A DNA stretch of 64,000 nt from Varibaculum timonense_A (GTDB lineage Bacteria; Actinomycetota; Actinomycetes; Actinomycetales; Actinomycetaceae): NCBI RefSeq assembly GCF_027694345.1, contig NZ_JAQEVU010000001.1:62001-126000 (forward strand), given 5' to 3'. The translations under genes and the position numbers were made by a program. Positions 52,100 to 61,091 of the stretch are shown here, piece by piece; the first letter of the stretch is position 1, and the number at the start of each line of letters is the position of its first letter. The notes under the pieces were generated by a model. It saw only the letters and a list, made by a program, of their open reading frames with translations. It searched no databases and was not told the DNA's origin.

Positions 52100-53074
52100 C
52101 TATAGCAGTTGGGCACGTAGCTGCTCGGGGGAGGACGGGGAATACCAAGCGGGGGGAATATCCAGGACGCTGGCGGCTCCGATATGTCCGTTTTCGTGCA
52201 AACGTACCAGGGCGCGAGCGCTGGCGGTCACCATTGAGCCGGTGAAATCGGGGTTGGAATCTAGTTGCAGCTGGAAGCGGATCAGATGTTTGACCCCCTC
52301 TTGAGTGTGACCGAGACGGAGGACTTGCCCTCCGTGGGGCATACCGGCGTGCTCACGTGCCAGTTCCTGGGCGGAAATAAAGTTTACTGTGGTTTCATAA
52401 TCTGCGAAATACTTCGGCATTTCTTTAATTTCGCGGGTAATCCGTTCTTTATCGGCGCCTTCAGCGGCAACTACATAGCACAGGCGTGAGTGTTTATCTG
52501 CCGTGCTCAGCTCGGGGTTTTCTCCGCTTTCTACCGCCTTGATTGCTGCTTCGTTGGGGACAGTGTATTGCACTGCGCCCTCGACCCCTGCAATCCGGCG
52601 AATTGCGTCCGAGTGTCCTTGAGATACCCCGCGTCCCCAGAAGGTTTGGGTATAGCCATTCGGGAGTACCGATTCACTTACTACCCTGGCAATCGAGAAC
52701 AGCCCCGGATCCCAGCCGGTAGAAATCAAGGCAGAATGTCCCGCTTCCTTGGCGGCAGTATCCATATCGGCAAAATAGGCGGGAATATCGGCGTGAGTAT
52801 CAAAAGAATCAACAGTGTTAAAGTATTTAACCGCTGCCGGTCCTTGGGTGCGCAAATCCGTGGCGCTGCCTCCACAACAAATACACACATCAACTTGTCC
52901 GGAAAAATCTGCCATCTGCGAGACAGAATAAACCGGAGTGCCGGCAGTTTCTAAATCTTTAGGATTCCGGCGAGTAAATACCGCGACTGCCTGCATATCT
53001 TCGGCGGCATTAACTGCTCTTTCAACCGCGCGTCCTAAATTTCCATATCCATTGATTGCCACTTTTATAGTCAT
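52100..53074 (-). CDS. ddh: meso-Diaminopimelate D-dehydrogenase
   Basis: 324 residues. N-terminal Rossmann motif VAINGYGNLGRAVERAV, then CICCGGSATDL, FNTVDSFDTHADIPAY and STGWDPGLFSIARV, which are characteristic of Ddh. The enzyme makes meso-DAP from tetrahydrodipicolinate in one step, bypassing the acyl pathways; it is known from Corynebacterium and some other bacteria. Indicates synthesis of DAP for lysine and/or wall peptide. Single gene downstream of nagB, with a terminator between. Confidence 0.94.
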   Translation of the reverse strand: MTIKVAINGYGNLGRAVERAVNAAEDMQAVAVFTRRNPKDLETAGTPVYSVSQMADFSGQVDVCICCGGSATDLRTQGPAAVKYFNTVDSFDTHADIPAYFADMDTAAKEAGHSALISTGWDPGLFSIARVVSESVLPNGYTQTFWGRGVSQGHSDAIRRIAGVEGAVQYTVPNEAAIKAVESGENPELSTADKHSRLCYVVAAEGADKERITREIKEMPKYFADYETTVNFISAQELAREHAGMPHGGQVLRLGHTQEGVKHLIRFQLQLDSNPDFTGSMVTASARALVRLHENGHIGAASVLDIPPAWYSPSSPEQLRAQLL

Positions 53075-53113
53075 AGCCAGATACTACAAGTTGTATCCTG
53101 TTAGATGTGAAAA

Positions 53114-53155
53114 CTGCCCAAAACCTAGACAGGGAAACGTCTAGGTTTTGGGCAG
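53114..53155 (-). terminator. Terminator of nagB
   Basis: Perfect 17-bp stem CTGCCCAAAACCTAGAC with its complement and an 8-base loop, 21 bases after the nagB stop. Confidence 0.8.
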
Positions 53156-53175
53156 GACGGTAACTAGGTAAGTAT

Positions 53176-53961
53176 TTAGTAGCTGAGCGGCAAATCGGGG
53201 TATTCGGCTTGCCAAGTTTGCCGATAGTAATCGGTCAGTTGCAATTTGCTGGCGGCAGCTTCATCAGCGATGATGAATGCGTTTAGGTGGTACTGCAAAA
53301 TAGAGGCAGGCCAAAAAGCGCTGACCGCGCCCTCTACCGTTGCGGCAACGGCATCGGCTTTTTGGGAGCCGAAAGCCAACAAAACCGCTTGACCCGATTT
53401 CATAATGGTAGATAGCCCCTGCGTGACTGCCTGCTTGGGGACATTAGCTTCGTCGTTATCGAAGAAGCGGGCGTTGTCGGCAATAGTTTGGGCGGTTAAG
53501 GTCACCACATTTGTGGGGTTAGCTAGGCTGCCGGTCGGTTCATTAAAACCGATATGTCCATCGGCGCCGATACCTAGAATCTGTAAATCAACTCCGGGGG
53601 CGATTTCTGCTTCATAATCTCGGGCAGCCTGGCGAGGGTCGGAAGCAGTGCCATCGGGGGTGTGTAAGTTTTCGTCCTTGAGACCGGTCTTGTCGCTGCC
53701 AACCAGTTCGCGGCGCAATACGTTACGGTAGCGTTCGGGGTGGTCGGGAGCGATTCCTACATATTCATCTAAAGCCCAGGCGGTGCATTCTTCCAGGCTA
53801 AATTGTCCTTGCTCATGGGCGGCGCGGAGCTCAGCGTATAGACCTTCGGGAGTAGAGCCAGTTGCTACCCCCAACCTAAATCCCGGTTTGACTTGGGGAA
53901 TAATCAGTTTTGCCGCTAGTTTGGAGGCATCTTCGGGGGTGGGGGTAATCGCAATATGCAT
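53176..53961 (-). CDS. nagB: Glucosamine-6-phosphate deaminase
   Basis: 261 residues. Converts glucosamine-6-phosphate to fructose-6-phosphate and ammonia, feeding amino sugars into glycolysis. LGVATGSTPEGLYAEL, WALDEYVGIAPDHPERYRNVL, ILGIGADGHIGFNEPTGS and AVTQGLSTIM are all family hallmarks. Divergent from the LacI-type regulator (172 bp between them); a shared regulator is possible, but no operator like the one at 55270 was seen here. Confidence 0.95.
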   Translation of the reverse strand: MHIAITPTPEDASKLAAKLIIPQVKPGFRLGVATGSTPEGLYAELRAAHEQGQFSLEECTAWALDEYVGIAPDHPERYRNVLRRELVGSDKTGLKDENLHTPDGTASDPRQAARDYEAEIAPGVDLQILGIGADGHIGFNEPTGSLANPTNVVTLTAQTIADNARFFDNDEANVPKQAVTQGLSTIMKSGQAVLLAFGSQKADAVAATVEGAVSAFWPASILQYHLNAFIIADEAAASKLQLTDYYRQTWQAEYPDLPLSY

Positions 53962-54133
53962 GTAAATCTCCTTTGGTAGGACTTTTCCATCGTTGGCTAT
54001 TGAAAGTCCCTCCCATTATCTCACACCTGCTAACTTGGAAAGGATTGCTAGCGGCTAAGCTTAAGATTTCCGGTTTTCCTGTTACCGAGGTTGAACGTGA
54101 GAAAATAGGGTTAGACGGTAGTAGGAGGACGAA

Positions 54134-55177
54134 ATGGCGCAGCGCAAAAGAGTTACGTTAAAAGATATTGCACAAGAAACTGAGTTATCAATATCTTCAG
54201 TTTCACTTGCGTTGCGCAATGACTCGCGAATCTCCGAACCGGTGCGTGAACGGGTTAAGGAAGTTGCCCACCGTTTGGGGTATCAAGTGGATTTGTCGGG
54301 GGCGATGCTTCGCAGTTCTAAACCTAAGATAATTGGAATAGTTGCCCAGCTAGATCAAGAGTTACATAACAAATATGTCGAGAATATAAACCGTTGCGCC
54401 CAAGAAGCTGGCTATCGTACGATTACTCAAAACGCTTCCCTATTTAATGATTATCGGCAGGGATTAGAGGCTCTGTCTCAGCTACGGATTAACACTTGTG
54501 TAGCGATTAATCCTGTTTTTAGCGGTGAGGAACTCCCGGCAAACCTAACTCCCGCAGTAGTGGTGGGGCAAAGCGCGTTAGCGGGCGCTGACTTGGTGCG
54601 TTCATCTAACTATAGCGGGCTGCTTGAACTGGTTTTGCATCTAAAGTCTTTAGGACATGCAGAAATAACTTACTTGGACGGTCCGAAAAGCTATTCATCT
54701 AAAATTCGTCGCCAGGCACTAATGCGTGCTGGCAAGGAAGCGGGCTTAAAAGTTCATCCGATTTTGGCAGGTAATACTGTGGATGATGGGTTTAAAGTCG
54801 TGCAGCAACTTTTGACTGATTCTTGGAGTCGCCAAAAATCTCGTAATGATTTGACTCGGGTTGCTTTATTGGGGGTCACAGCGCTGGCTTGTTATAACGA
54901 TCAGGTGGCGCAGGGGGCTATGGTGGCTCTATATAGAGCTGGTTTTTCTATTCCCGCTGATATTTCGGTGAGCGGGTTCGATAACTCTCTGGGGGCGTCC
55001 TCCCTGGCTTTTAATTTAACCACTGTGGATAGGGGGGCGGCGAAAGTTGCTGAGCACGTGACTTCACTGGCGATTAGAAGAGCTTCCGGTCAGGTGGCAG
55101 CGCCGCAAGAGCTCACTGTGGAGAGTTCTTTGGTAATTAGGCGCTCTACCGGTACAGCTTTCTTCCTGCAGAACTAG
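54134..55177 (+). CDS. LacI family transcriptional regulator
   Basis: 347 residues with AGGAGG before the ATG. Helix-turn-helix and hinge: VTLKDIAQETELSISSVSLALRNDSRISE and VAHRLGYQVD. Periplasmic-binding-protein-like domain from about residue 60 (IIGIVAQLDQ, ADISVSGFDNSLGA, LTTVDRGAAKVAEH). It is the first gene of lacI-MFS-PI-PLC-IMPase and most likely represses the operon through the palindrome at 55270-55281. Inducer unknown, but the downstream genes point to an inositol-containing compound. Confidence 0.92.
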   Translation: MAQRKRVTLKDIAQETELSISSVSLALRNDSRISEPVRERVKEVAHRLGYQVDLSGAMLRSSKPKIIGIVAQLDQELHNKYVENINRCAQEAGYRTITQNASLFNDYRQGLEALSQLRINTCVAINPVFSGEELPANLTPAVVVGQSALAGADLVRSSNYSGLLELVLHLKSLGHAEITYLDGPKSYSSKIRRQALMRAGKEAGLKVHPILAGNTVDDGFKVVQQLLTDSWSRQKSRNDLTRVALLGVTALACYNDQVAQGAMVALYRAGFSIPADISVSGFDNSLGASSLAFNLTTVDRGAAKVAEHVTSLAIRRASGQVAAPQELTVESSLVIRRSTGTAFFLQN

Positions 55178-55191
55178 GAGGGGAAAAGATA

Positions 55192-55205
55192 TTAAAACGT
55201 TAAAA
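55192..55205. promoter_or_regulatory. Second LacI-type operator candidate
   Basis: TTAAAACGTTAAAA has the AACGTT core of the operator 78 bp downstream (55270-55281) but is imperfect. Confidence 0.4.
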
Positions 55206-55269
55206 CAAAAAAATCTAAAAATAGCACTTTTATGCTCTTTCGTAAATTAAGGCTGCTGATAAAACCTAT

Positions 55270-55283
55270 TCAAACGTTTGACT
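55270..55283 (+). promoter_or_regulatory. LacI-type operator overlapping promoter of the MFS-PI-PLC-IMPase genes
   Basis: Perfect palindrome TCAAACGTTTGA (55270-55281) with the central CG of LacI-family operators. It overlaps a -35 box TTGACT (55278-55283), with TATTGT at 55301-55306 as -10, spacing 17. Repressor binding would block RNA polymerase. Confidence 0.78.
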
Positions 55284-55361
55284 TAATGTGAGAGATATTT
55301 TATTGTAGGGCTATGTGCTAAAGCACATCTAGGAATTATTTGCAGCAAAGGAGCTACGAAT

Positions 55362-56726
55362 ATGCGTTCAAAGTTAAATAACCTGGGATTCACGGCGACT
55401 TCATTTCTGTCGCTGGTGCTAATCACAGTAAATGCGCAGTTAATTTATGCTTTTTGGGACATTCGGAACACCATTCCCAAAGATTTTCCTACCGCCATGG
55501 GGGTCACCGACGCTCAGGCAGGGAACCTATATTCAATGCAAGGTTTAGTTATTATCCTGGGAACCATTGCCTTGGGATGGATAGGCGATCGTTTTGCGAT
55601 TCGTACTATCATGCTGATTTCTTCTCTGGGTGCGGGAGGGATTTCCCTATTCATCACCGTATTCTCACCCAATCTCTCCCTGGGGACGCTGCTCGTATGC
55701 TTCTTCTTGATGCTGCTGTTTACCGAGGTATTATTCAAACCAGCCAACTTCAAAGCAGTTAGCCTCTCAACTACTGAAGAACATCAAGGCAGTGCATTTG
55801 GCTTTTTCGAGTTTGGACGCGGTCTGCTCGCGTTCCTGGTTTCTTTGCTTTGGACCTTGATGCTGGCATCAGGAGCCAGCGCTCGAACCATCATGTATAC
55901 CTCCTCGATAATCGTCCTGGTAGCCGGGCTAATGGTGTTCTGGGCAGTACCAAAAGGACAAAAAGTCGGCAATGAAGACACCCAAGCAGCTAACACTGTA
56001 GAGGCAATCAAAGGGGTTGGGAAAGTAGCTAAACTGCCGATAGTCTGGCTCACCGGTATTAACGTTTTCTGTATCTATGGCACTTTCGTAGCTGCCGGAA
56101 CTTATTTTGCTCGCTTCTTGCAAGCCGGATACGGAACTTCGGCTGTGGCTGCCGCCGTGTTTGCAACTACCGTAATCGGCTTGCGTATGTTGCCACTGGT
56201 TTCAACGATTCTGGTAGAAAAAGTATTTAAATCAACGGTAAAGTTCATGAGAACTATGGAAATAGTTCTGGTAGTTCTACTGGCGCTGATTGCGGCAATC
56301 TTCTTCACCAACAGCCCAGCTATCAGCTCTTATCCAGCTGGTCAAGTACCGGGTAACCTGATCTCTAGTGGAATGTTCTGGGCGCTAATCGTGATGATGC
56401 TTTTGGCATCTGCCACCACCTTTATGATTCGGGGCGTCTACTACGCTCCCATCGGAGAGTTCGGGATTGCCAAGAAGAACTCTTCAGCTGCGATGTCTTT
56501 TGCAATCACTGTCGGATATATCCCGGCGTTATTAGCTCCCATTGTGCTCGGTGGTCTGATTACCCCCTCCATTACTGATAGCAATGGGAAAGTAATCACC
56601 GAAGTGCTAACCTCCACCAATGTACTGGGGTCTGCATTCTTAGGATTGGCAGCTTTGGCTCTGGTTGCAGCGGTAATGTCACATCTCATGGTGAAAATGC
56701 AGCGCCGCCAAAAACAAATGAACTGA
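55362..56726 (+). CDS. MFS transporter of the phosphoinositol-type operon
   Basis: 454 residues with twelve helices. The loop 2-3 motif GWIGDRFAIRTIM is the MFS signature. The C-terminal part MIRGVYYAPIGEFGIAKKNS and SAAMSFAITVGYIPAL resembles the YihN/YqcE-type group of MFS proteins. Substrate is unknown; the neighbours (PI-PLC-like enzyme and IMPase-like phosphatase) suggest an inositol phosphate or glycerophosphoinositol. Preceded by AAAGGAGC and the operator-promoter region. Confidence 0.82.
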   Translation: MRSKLNNLGFTATSFLSLVLITVNAQLIYAFWDIRNTIPKDFPTAMGVTDAQAGNLYSMQGLVIILGTIALGWIGDRFAIRTIMLISSLGAGGISLFITVFSPNLSLGTLLVCFFLMLLFTEVLFKPANFKAVSLSTTEEHQGSAFGFFEFGRGLLAFLVSLLWTLMLASGASARTIMYTSSIIVLVAGLMVFWAVPKGQKVGNEDTQAANTVEAIKGVGKVAKLPIVWLTGINVFCIYGTFVAAGTYFARFLQAGYGTSAVAAAVFATTVIGLRMLPLVSTILVEKVFKSTVKFMRTMEIVLVVLLALIAAIFFTNSPAISSYPAGQVPGNLISSGMFWALIVMMLLASATTFMIRGVYYAPIGEFGIAKKNSSAAMSFAITVGYIPALLAPIVLGGLITPSITDSNGKVITEVLTSTNVLGSAFLGLAALALVAAVMSHLMVKMQRRQKQMN

Positions 56727-56733
56727 GGGCAAA

Positions 56734-57579
56734 ATGAAAGCAGCTGTTAAACAAGCAGACTGGATGGCTCAACATCCAGATTCAGTTTCCATCGCTAATC
56801 TCACTATCGTGGGAACTCATGATTCTATGACCGCAACCTGTCCGCAAAGATACTATAAAACTCAGACTCTCCAGCTTGCAGAACAGTTAGATATAGGGGT
56901 CAGGTTTTTAGATTTGCGGATTCGTTCTAGCCTGGTTGCAGCTCACCGCGAGTGGATAAGCACAATTAAAGCTACGGACATATTGCAAACTATCCGAGAG
57001 TTTCTAAAGAATCATCCGCAAGAATTCCTCTTAGTTAGATTCCAAAATGCAAATGAAAATAAGGATGATTTTCCGCGGTATTGTCAGCAAATTACGAAAC
57101 TGATTGCCGAAAACAGAGATTTATTCTTCCTATGGAAGAAAGAAAATCAGATTCCCATCAGTGAGCTAACTTTAGGGCAGTTACGCGGAAAAATCCTGGC
57201 ATTGGAATGTGCTCCCAGCCAGTATGAATCGATGTATTTACCAGATTGTGTTTGGGCATATCCCTGGCATGAAGCCGAGAAAATACGGCTGCAAGACCTA
57301 TGGGATGGCCCCAGTCTAGAAGCTAAACAGCAGGCAATCTTGCAACTAGGGGAACAATCTGGAACTGGTGAGCTACGTTTGAATCATATTAGCGCCACGA
57401 ATGGACAGTTAGGATTCCCCGATGCCTATGCCGCTCAGCTAAATCCGTGGATTTTTGATATTTATACCAAGGAGGAAGCGAGATGCAAGCAAAGGGCGCA
57501 GGTGCTAATTTTTGACTATCTTACCCCTGAGATTGCTCAAACTTTGATAGATGCTGGGCTAAGTAACTGCCAGAAGTAG
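56734..57579 (+). CDS. PI-PLC-like phosphodiesterase without signal peptide
   Basis: 281 residues, 7 bases after the MFS gene. X-domain of phosphatidylinositol-specific phospholipase C: LTIVGTHDSMT with catalytic His29-Asp30, VRFLDLRIRS (Asp60, Arg62), AAHREW with His71, LGQLRGKILAL, and VLIFDYLTPE with Asp261. These match the catalytic His/Asp/Arg/His/Asp positions of the Bacillus cereus enzyme by my reading (H32, D33, R69, H82, D274). Bacterial PI-PLCs are normally secreted; this one starts MKAAVKQADWMAQHPDS with no signal peptide, so it is probably cytoplasmic. That fits a soluble, imported substrate such as glycerophosphoinositol, cleaved to inositol cyclic phosphate. The substrate is inference. 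Confidence 0.88.
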   Translation: MKAAVKQADWMAQHPDSVSIANLTIVGTHDSMTATCPQRYYKTQTLQLAEQLDIGVRFLDLRIRSSLVAAHREWISTIKATDILQTIREFLKNHPQEFLLVRFQNANENKDDFPRYCQQITKLIAENRDLFFLWKKENQIPISELTLGQLRGKILALECAPSQYESMYLPDCVWAYPWHEAEKIRLQDLWDGPSLEAKQQAILQLGEQSGTGELRLNHISATNGQLGFPDAYAAQLNPWIFDIYTKEEARCKQRAQVLIFDYLTPEIAQTLIDAGLSNCQK

Positions 57580-58368
57580 GTGAGGAACATGGAAAAGCCG
57601 GAATTGCTGAAACTATTGGATTATGCAGTAGCTACCGTTAAAAAAGCCGCAGCTATGGCGCTTGAACCGGGAATGGAACTAAATATTACCGCTAAAAGCA
57701 GCCGTAATGATTTAGTTACCGATGTTGATAAAGCAATAGAGCAATTTATTGCGAATCAACTACTGGAATTTAGTGGCTACCCAGTGCTCGGAGAGGAAGG
57801 ACACCAGGTTGATTCTTTCGAGGGACGGGTATGGCTGGTAGATCCCATTGATGGGACGATGAATTACATAGAAACCAAGCGAGATTACGCAATTTCCTTG
57901 GCATTATGTGAAAACGGAGTCCCGGTTCTGGCAGTAGTGCAAGATGTGGTGGCTGATAAGACCTATACCGCGACTTTAGGGGGAGGGGCTTATTGCAATG
58001 ACCTTCCCTTAGAGGCGGTGAATTCGGATATAGATTACCGCCAGGTAGTTCTGCTAACCGATTTAAAGGAAATCCGAGCGCTTCCTCGCTTATCTCAAGT
58101 TTTAGAGGAATCGCGGGGACATCGCCGATACGGTTCTGCCGCATTAGAAATGGTGGAAGTAGCAGCCGGTAGGGCAGGGGGATTTATTCATCTTTGGGTA
58201 TCCCCTTGGGATATAGCGGCGGCGACTTTAATCTGTCGGGAAAGTGGATGCTTAGTTTCCCGCTTTGATGGTACCAGCATGGATGTGCGCCAGAAAGGAT
58301 CCGTTTTGGCGGCATGGCCTGCCGTACATTCCGGGCTGCTGTATCGGTTGGTGCAAGCTCCTGCCTAG
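57580..58368 (+). CDS. Inositol monophosphatase family protein
   Basis: 262 residues from the GTG at 57580 (ATG 57589 is an alternative), directly abutting the PI-PLC stop. Metal-binding motifs: GEEGHQVD, WLVDPIDGTMNYIETKRDYA and SPWDIAAATLICRESG. It would remove phosphate from inositol-1-phosphate, completing a path to free inositol, if the operon does what its members suggest. Related enzymes also act on other sugar phosphates or PAP. Ends the plus-strand operon before a strong terminator. Confidence 0.88.
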   Translation: MRNMEKPELLKLLDYAVATVKKAAAMALEPGMELNITAKSSRNDLVTDVDKAIEQFIANQLLEFSGYPVLGEEGHQVDSFEGRVWLVDPIDGTMNYIETKRDYAISLALCENGVPVLAVVQDVVADKTYTATLGGGAYCNDLPLEAVNSDIDYRQVVLLTDLKEIRALPRLSQVLEESRGHRRYGSAALEMVEVAAGRAGGFIHLWVSPWDIAAATLICRESGCLVSRFDGTSMDVRQKGSVLAAWPAVHSGLLYRLVQAPA

Positions 58369-58445
58369 CGGGTTAGCGCAGTCGCGTGCCAGGGTGAAGC
58401 CGCGTGTCAGGGCAGCGGATTTGTCCTGGGAAAACCGGATAGAAA

Positions 58446-58490
58446 AATAATCGCTGGGGGGAAGAAAGATTCTTCCCCCCAGCGATTATT
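58446..58490. terminator. Bidirectional terminator, 21-bp perfect stem
   Basis: Arms 58446-58466 and 58470-58490 are perfectly complementary (core CGCTGGGGGGAAGAA), 3-base gap, ending in TTATT. Between convergent IMPase-like gene and glgP. Confidence 0.85.
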
Positions 58491-58521
58491 AGCTATTGTC
58501 GCGAATCTAGCCATCGCCGCA

Positions 58522-58553
58522 GCTAGTGCCACCTACCTTGAGGCGGCACTAGC
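58522..58553. terminator. Second hairpin at the glgP 3' end
   Basis: Perfect 9-base arms GCTAGTGCC / GGCACTAGC, 7 bases after the glgP stop region on the minus strand. Weaker than the neighbouring stem. Confidence 0.5.
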
Positions 58554-58560
58554 GGTGAAA

Positions 58561-60930
58561 CTAGATTTTTTGTGCCTGTATCTTCCAAACCTCTTTAGCG
58601 TAATCAGCTATGGTACGGTCAGCGCTGAATCGACCGGATTCACAGATATTAATCCAGCATTTGCGCGCCCACTCCATCTGGTCAGCATACTCGAGGGCAG
58701 CCCGGTCGCGAACCTCACGGTAATCGGCAAAGTCACCCAGAACATAGTACACATCAGCTGGTTCATACCCATTCGAGTCCAGTAACGAGCCCAAAAGGTC
58801 ATGGAATAGCCCAGTGCCATCATCATCTAAAGTGCCATCAACGAAAGCATCTAAAGTGCGTTTAAGTCCCGGCACGGTTTCATAGAGATGGCGAGGATCG
58901 TAAGTGCGCCGCAGCTCGGGCAGTTCTTCCTCTTTCGCCCCGAAAATATAGGCGTTTTCGTCCCCAACTGAATCCACAATCTCTACATTTGCGCCATCTA
59001 AAGTTCCCAGGCACAGCGCTCCGTTCATCATGAACTTCATATTGGAAGTACCGGAAGCTTCTTTGCCAGCAGTAGAAATCTGTTCGTGAATATCAGCAGC
59101 CGGAATAATATGTTCCGCCGGGGATACATTGTAGTTCTCAACGAACACAACTTGAATAATCTCGCGAACCTGCGGGTCGGAAGCAATTAGTTCCCCAATA
59201 GTATTGATTAACTTGATGATTGCTTTAGCGCGTACATACCCGGGAGCTGCTTTCGCCCCGAAAATAAAGACTCGATGTGGCCAGGGCTTTTGCGGGTTTT
59301 CTTTAATCCGGAAATACAAATCCAAAATATAGAGCGCGTTCAGTAACTGCCGCTTGTACTCGTGTAACCGTTTAATCTGCACATCGAAAATAGCGGAAGA
59401 ATCTACCTTAATCCCGCTACGCTGCTCCAACCAACGCGCAAAATCCCGTTTGTTATCGGATTTTACCCCCAGTAATTGAGCCATCAAATCAGAATCGTCA
59501 GCCAAATGCCGTAAGGATTTCAGCTGATCCATATCATTAACCCACTCGGTGTTGCCCAGCTTTTCAGAAAGCAGCTCTGCTAGGCGAGGATTGCATTGTT
59601 TGAGCCAGCGCCGAGGAGTAACCCCATTGGTCTTGTTATTAAACTTTTGTGGCCATATCTCATGCCAGTCTTTCAAAGTCTGCCGCTTAATAATCTCGGT
59701 GTGTAACGCAGCCACCCCATTGATAGAGAAAGCAGCGTAGCAAGCAATCCAAGCCATGTGGATACGACCGCCATGAATGGGCGACATATAGTCAATGCGA
59801 CCAGCATCAAAGCCCAGGGCTTCTAGCTCCATCCGGAAACGGCGGTCAATCTCCGTTACAATCTCTAGGATTCGCGGGAATAAGCGCTGGAAGATTGAGT
59901 ATTCCCAAGTTTCCAAAGCCTCGGCTAGAACCGTGTGGTTGGTGTAGGCAAAGGTGTTCTGTACGATTTGCCAGGCGCTTTCCCAATCCATGCCATGGTC
60001 GTCAAGCAAAATCCGCATTAGTTCTGGAATCGCCAGCACCGGGTGGGTGTCATTCAGCTGAATACAGTTGTATTTAGCGAAATCATGTAAATCTTGACCA
60101 TGGTGCTTAATGTAGTTATCTACCATGTCTTGCAAGGAAGCAGACACGAAGAAGTACTGTTGGCGCACCCGCAGTACTTTCCCCTCGAAAGTGGTGTCAT
60201 TGGGGTAGAGTACCCGGCATAGGTCAGCAACCCGTTCCCGTTCGATAATCGCATCGGTGAACCGCTGAGAGTTGAAAGCCTCATAGTCGAACTCTTCCAT
60301 CGGTTCTGACTTCCAAAGACGCAAAGTGTTTACGTTATCGGTGCCGTAACCGGTAATCGGCATATCATAGGGAACTGCCCGCACCTGCATATCGGCAAAG
60401 TTAATAAAGCGGGGTTCTTCCTCACGGCGAAGGACGAACGGATAGCCTTCTTCCATCCAGGGATCAGGGTGTTCACGCTGGTTTCCGTTTTCGAAAGACT
60501 GTTTAAATAATCCGTAACGGTATAGGATTCCATATCCGCGAACTGGCAGGTTCATAGTGGCACAAGAATCCAAGAAACAGGCAGCTAAGCGCCCTAGACC
60601 GCCATTTCCTAAAGCGGCATCATGCTCGGCTTCCAAAACGTCAGTTAGAGAAATGCCGAAAGCGTTGGTTGCTGCTTTCGCGTCCTCTAAAAGCCCTAGG
60701 TTATCTAGGTTGTTTAGTAAAGCCCTTCCCATTAGGAACTCTGCGGAAAAATAATGCTCTTGGCGTCCCCCCGCATACTTATCGGTAGTTTTTTCCCAAT
60801 TTTCAGCGATTCGTTCAACTACCGCTTGCGACATTCCCGTCCAAAACTCCATAGGAGTGGAAGCCTCAACGCGGCGTCCAGAAATTGAACGAGTGAAAGA
60901 CCCAAGAGAATCTGTAAGGTTGTCTGCCAT
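58561..60930 (-). CDS. glgP: Glycogen/maltodextrin phosphorylase
   Basis: 789-residue GT35 enzyme releasing glucose-1-phosphate from alpha-1,4-glucans. EHDAALGNGGLGRLAACFLDS near residue 110, YGILYRYGLFKQ, QLNDTHPVLAIPELMR, NKTNGVTPRRWL and the PLP lysine in KEASGTSNMKFMMNG (about 628) are all family hallmarks. Works with GlgX. Its start is preceded by AAGGAGT. Same strand as the following GH13 glucosidase, but 160 bp apart. Confidence 0.96.
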   Translation of the reverse strand: MADNLTDSLGSFTRSISGRRVEASTPMEFWTGMSQAVVERIAENWEKTTDKYAGGRQEHYFSAEFLMGRALLNNLDNLGLLEDAKAATNAFGISLTDVLEAEHDAALGNGGLGRLAACFLDSCATMNLPVRGYGILYRYGLFKQSFENGNQREHPDPWMEEGYPFVLRREEEPRFINFADMQVRAVPYDMPITGYGTDNVNTLRLWKSEPMEEFDYEAFNSQRFTDAIIERERVADLCRVLYPNDTTFEGKVLRVRQQYFFVSASLQDMVDNYIKHHGQDLHDFAKYNCIQLNDTHPVLAIPELMRILLDDHGMDWESAWQIVQNTFAYTNHTVLAEALETWEYSIFQRLFPRILEIVTEIDRRFRMELEALGFDAGRIDYMSPIHGGRIHMAWIACYAAFSINGVAALHTEIIKRQTLKDWHEIWPQKFNNKTNGVTPRRWLKQCNPRLAELLSEKLGNTEWVNDMDQLKSLRHLADDSDLMAQLLGVKSDNKRDFARWLEQRSGIKVDSSAIFDVQIKRLHEYKRQLLNALYILDLYFRIKENPQKPWPHRVFIFGAKAAPGYVRAKAIIKLINTIGELIASDPQVREIIQVVFVENYNVSPAEHIIPAADIHEQISTAGKEASGTSNMKFMMNGALCLGTLDGANVEIVDSVGDENAYIFGAKEEELPELRRTYDPRHLYETVPGLKRTLDAFVDGTLDDDGTGLFHDLLGSLLDSNGYEPADVYYVLGDFADYREVRDRAALEYADQMEWARKCWINICESGRFSADRTIADYAKEVWKIQAQKI

Positions 60931-61091
60931 TTTTAAACTCCTTGCAAAACTACGGTTACAGGCTACCGGTTGAGACGCAAATAGCGGTGCTTAAAATCCT
61001 TATTTAATAAGTGTCATTAGTTACATCTGTCCTCAGATTTCTTAAAAAGGCTTTCACCAGGCTCTATTAAGTGTGGCTGCGGGGAAGCGGA

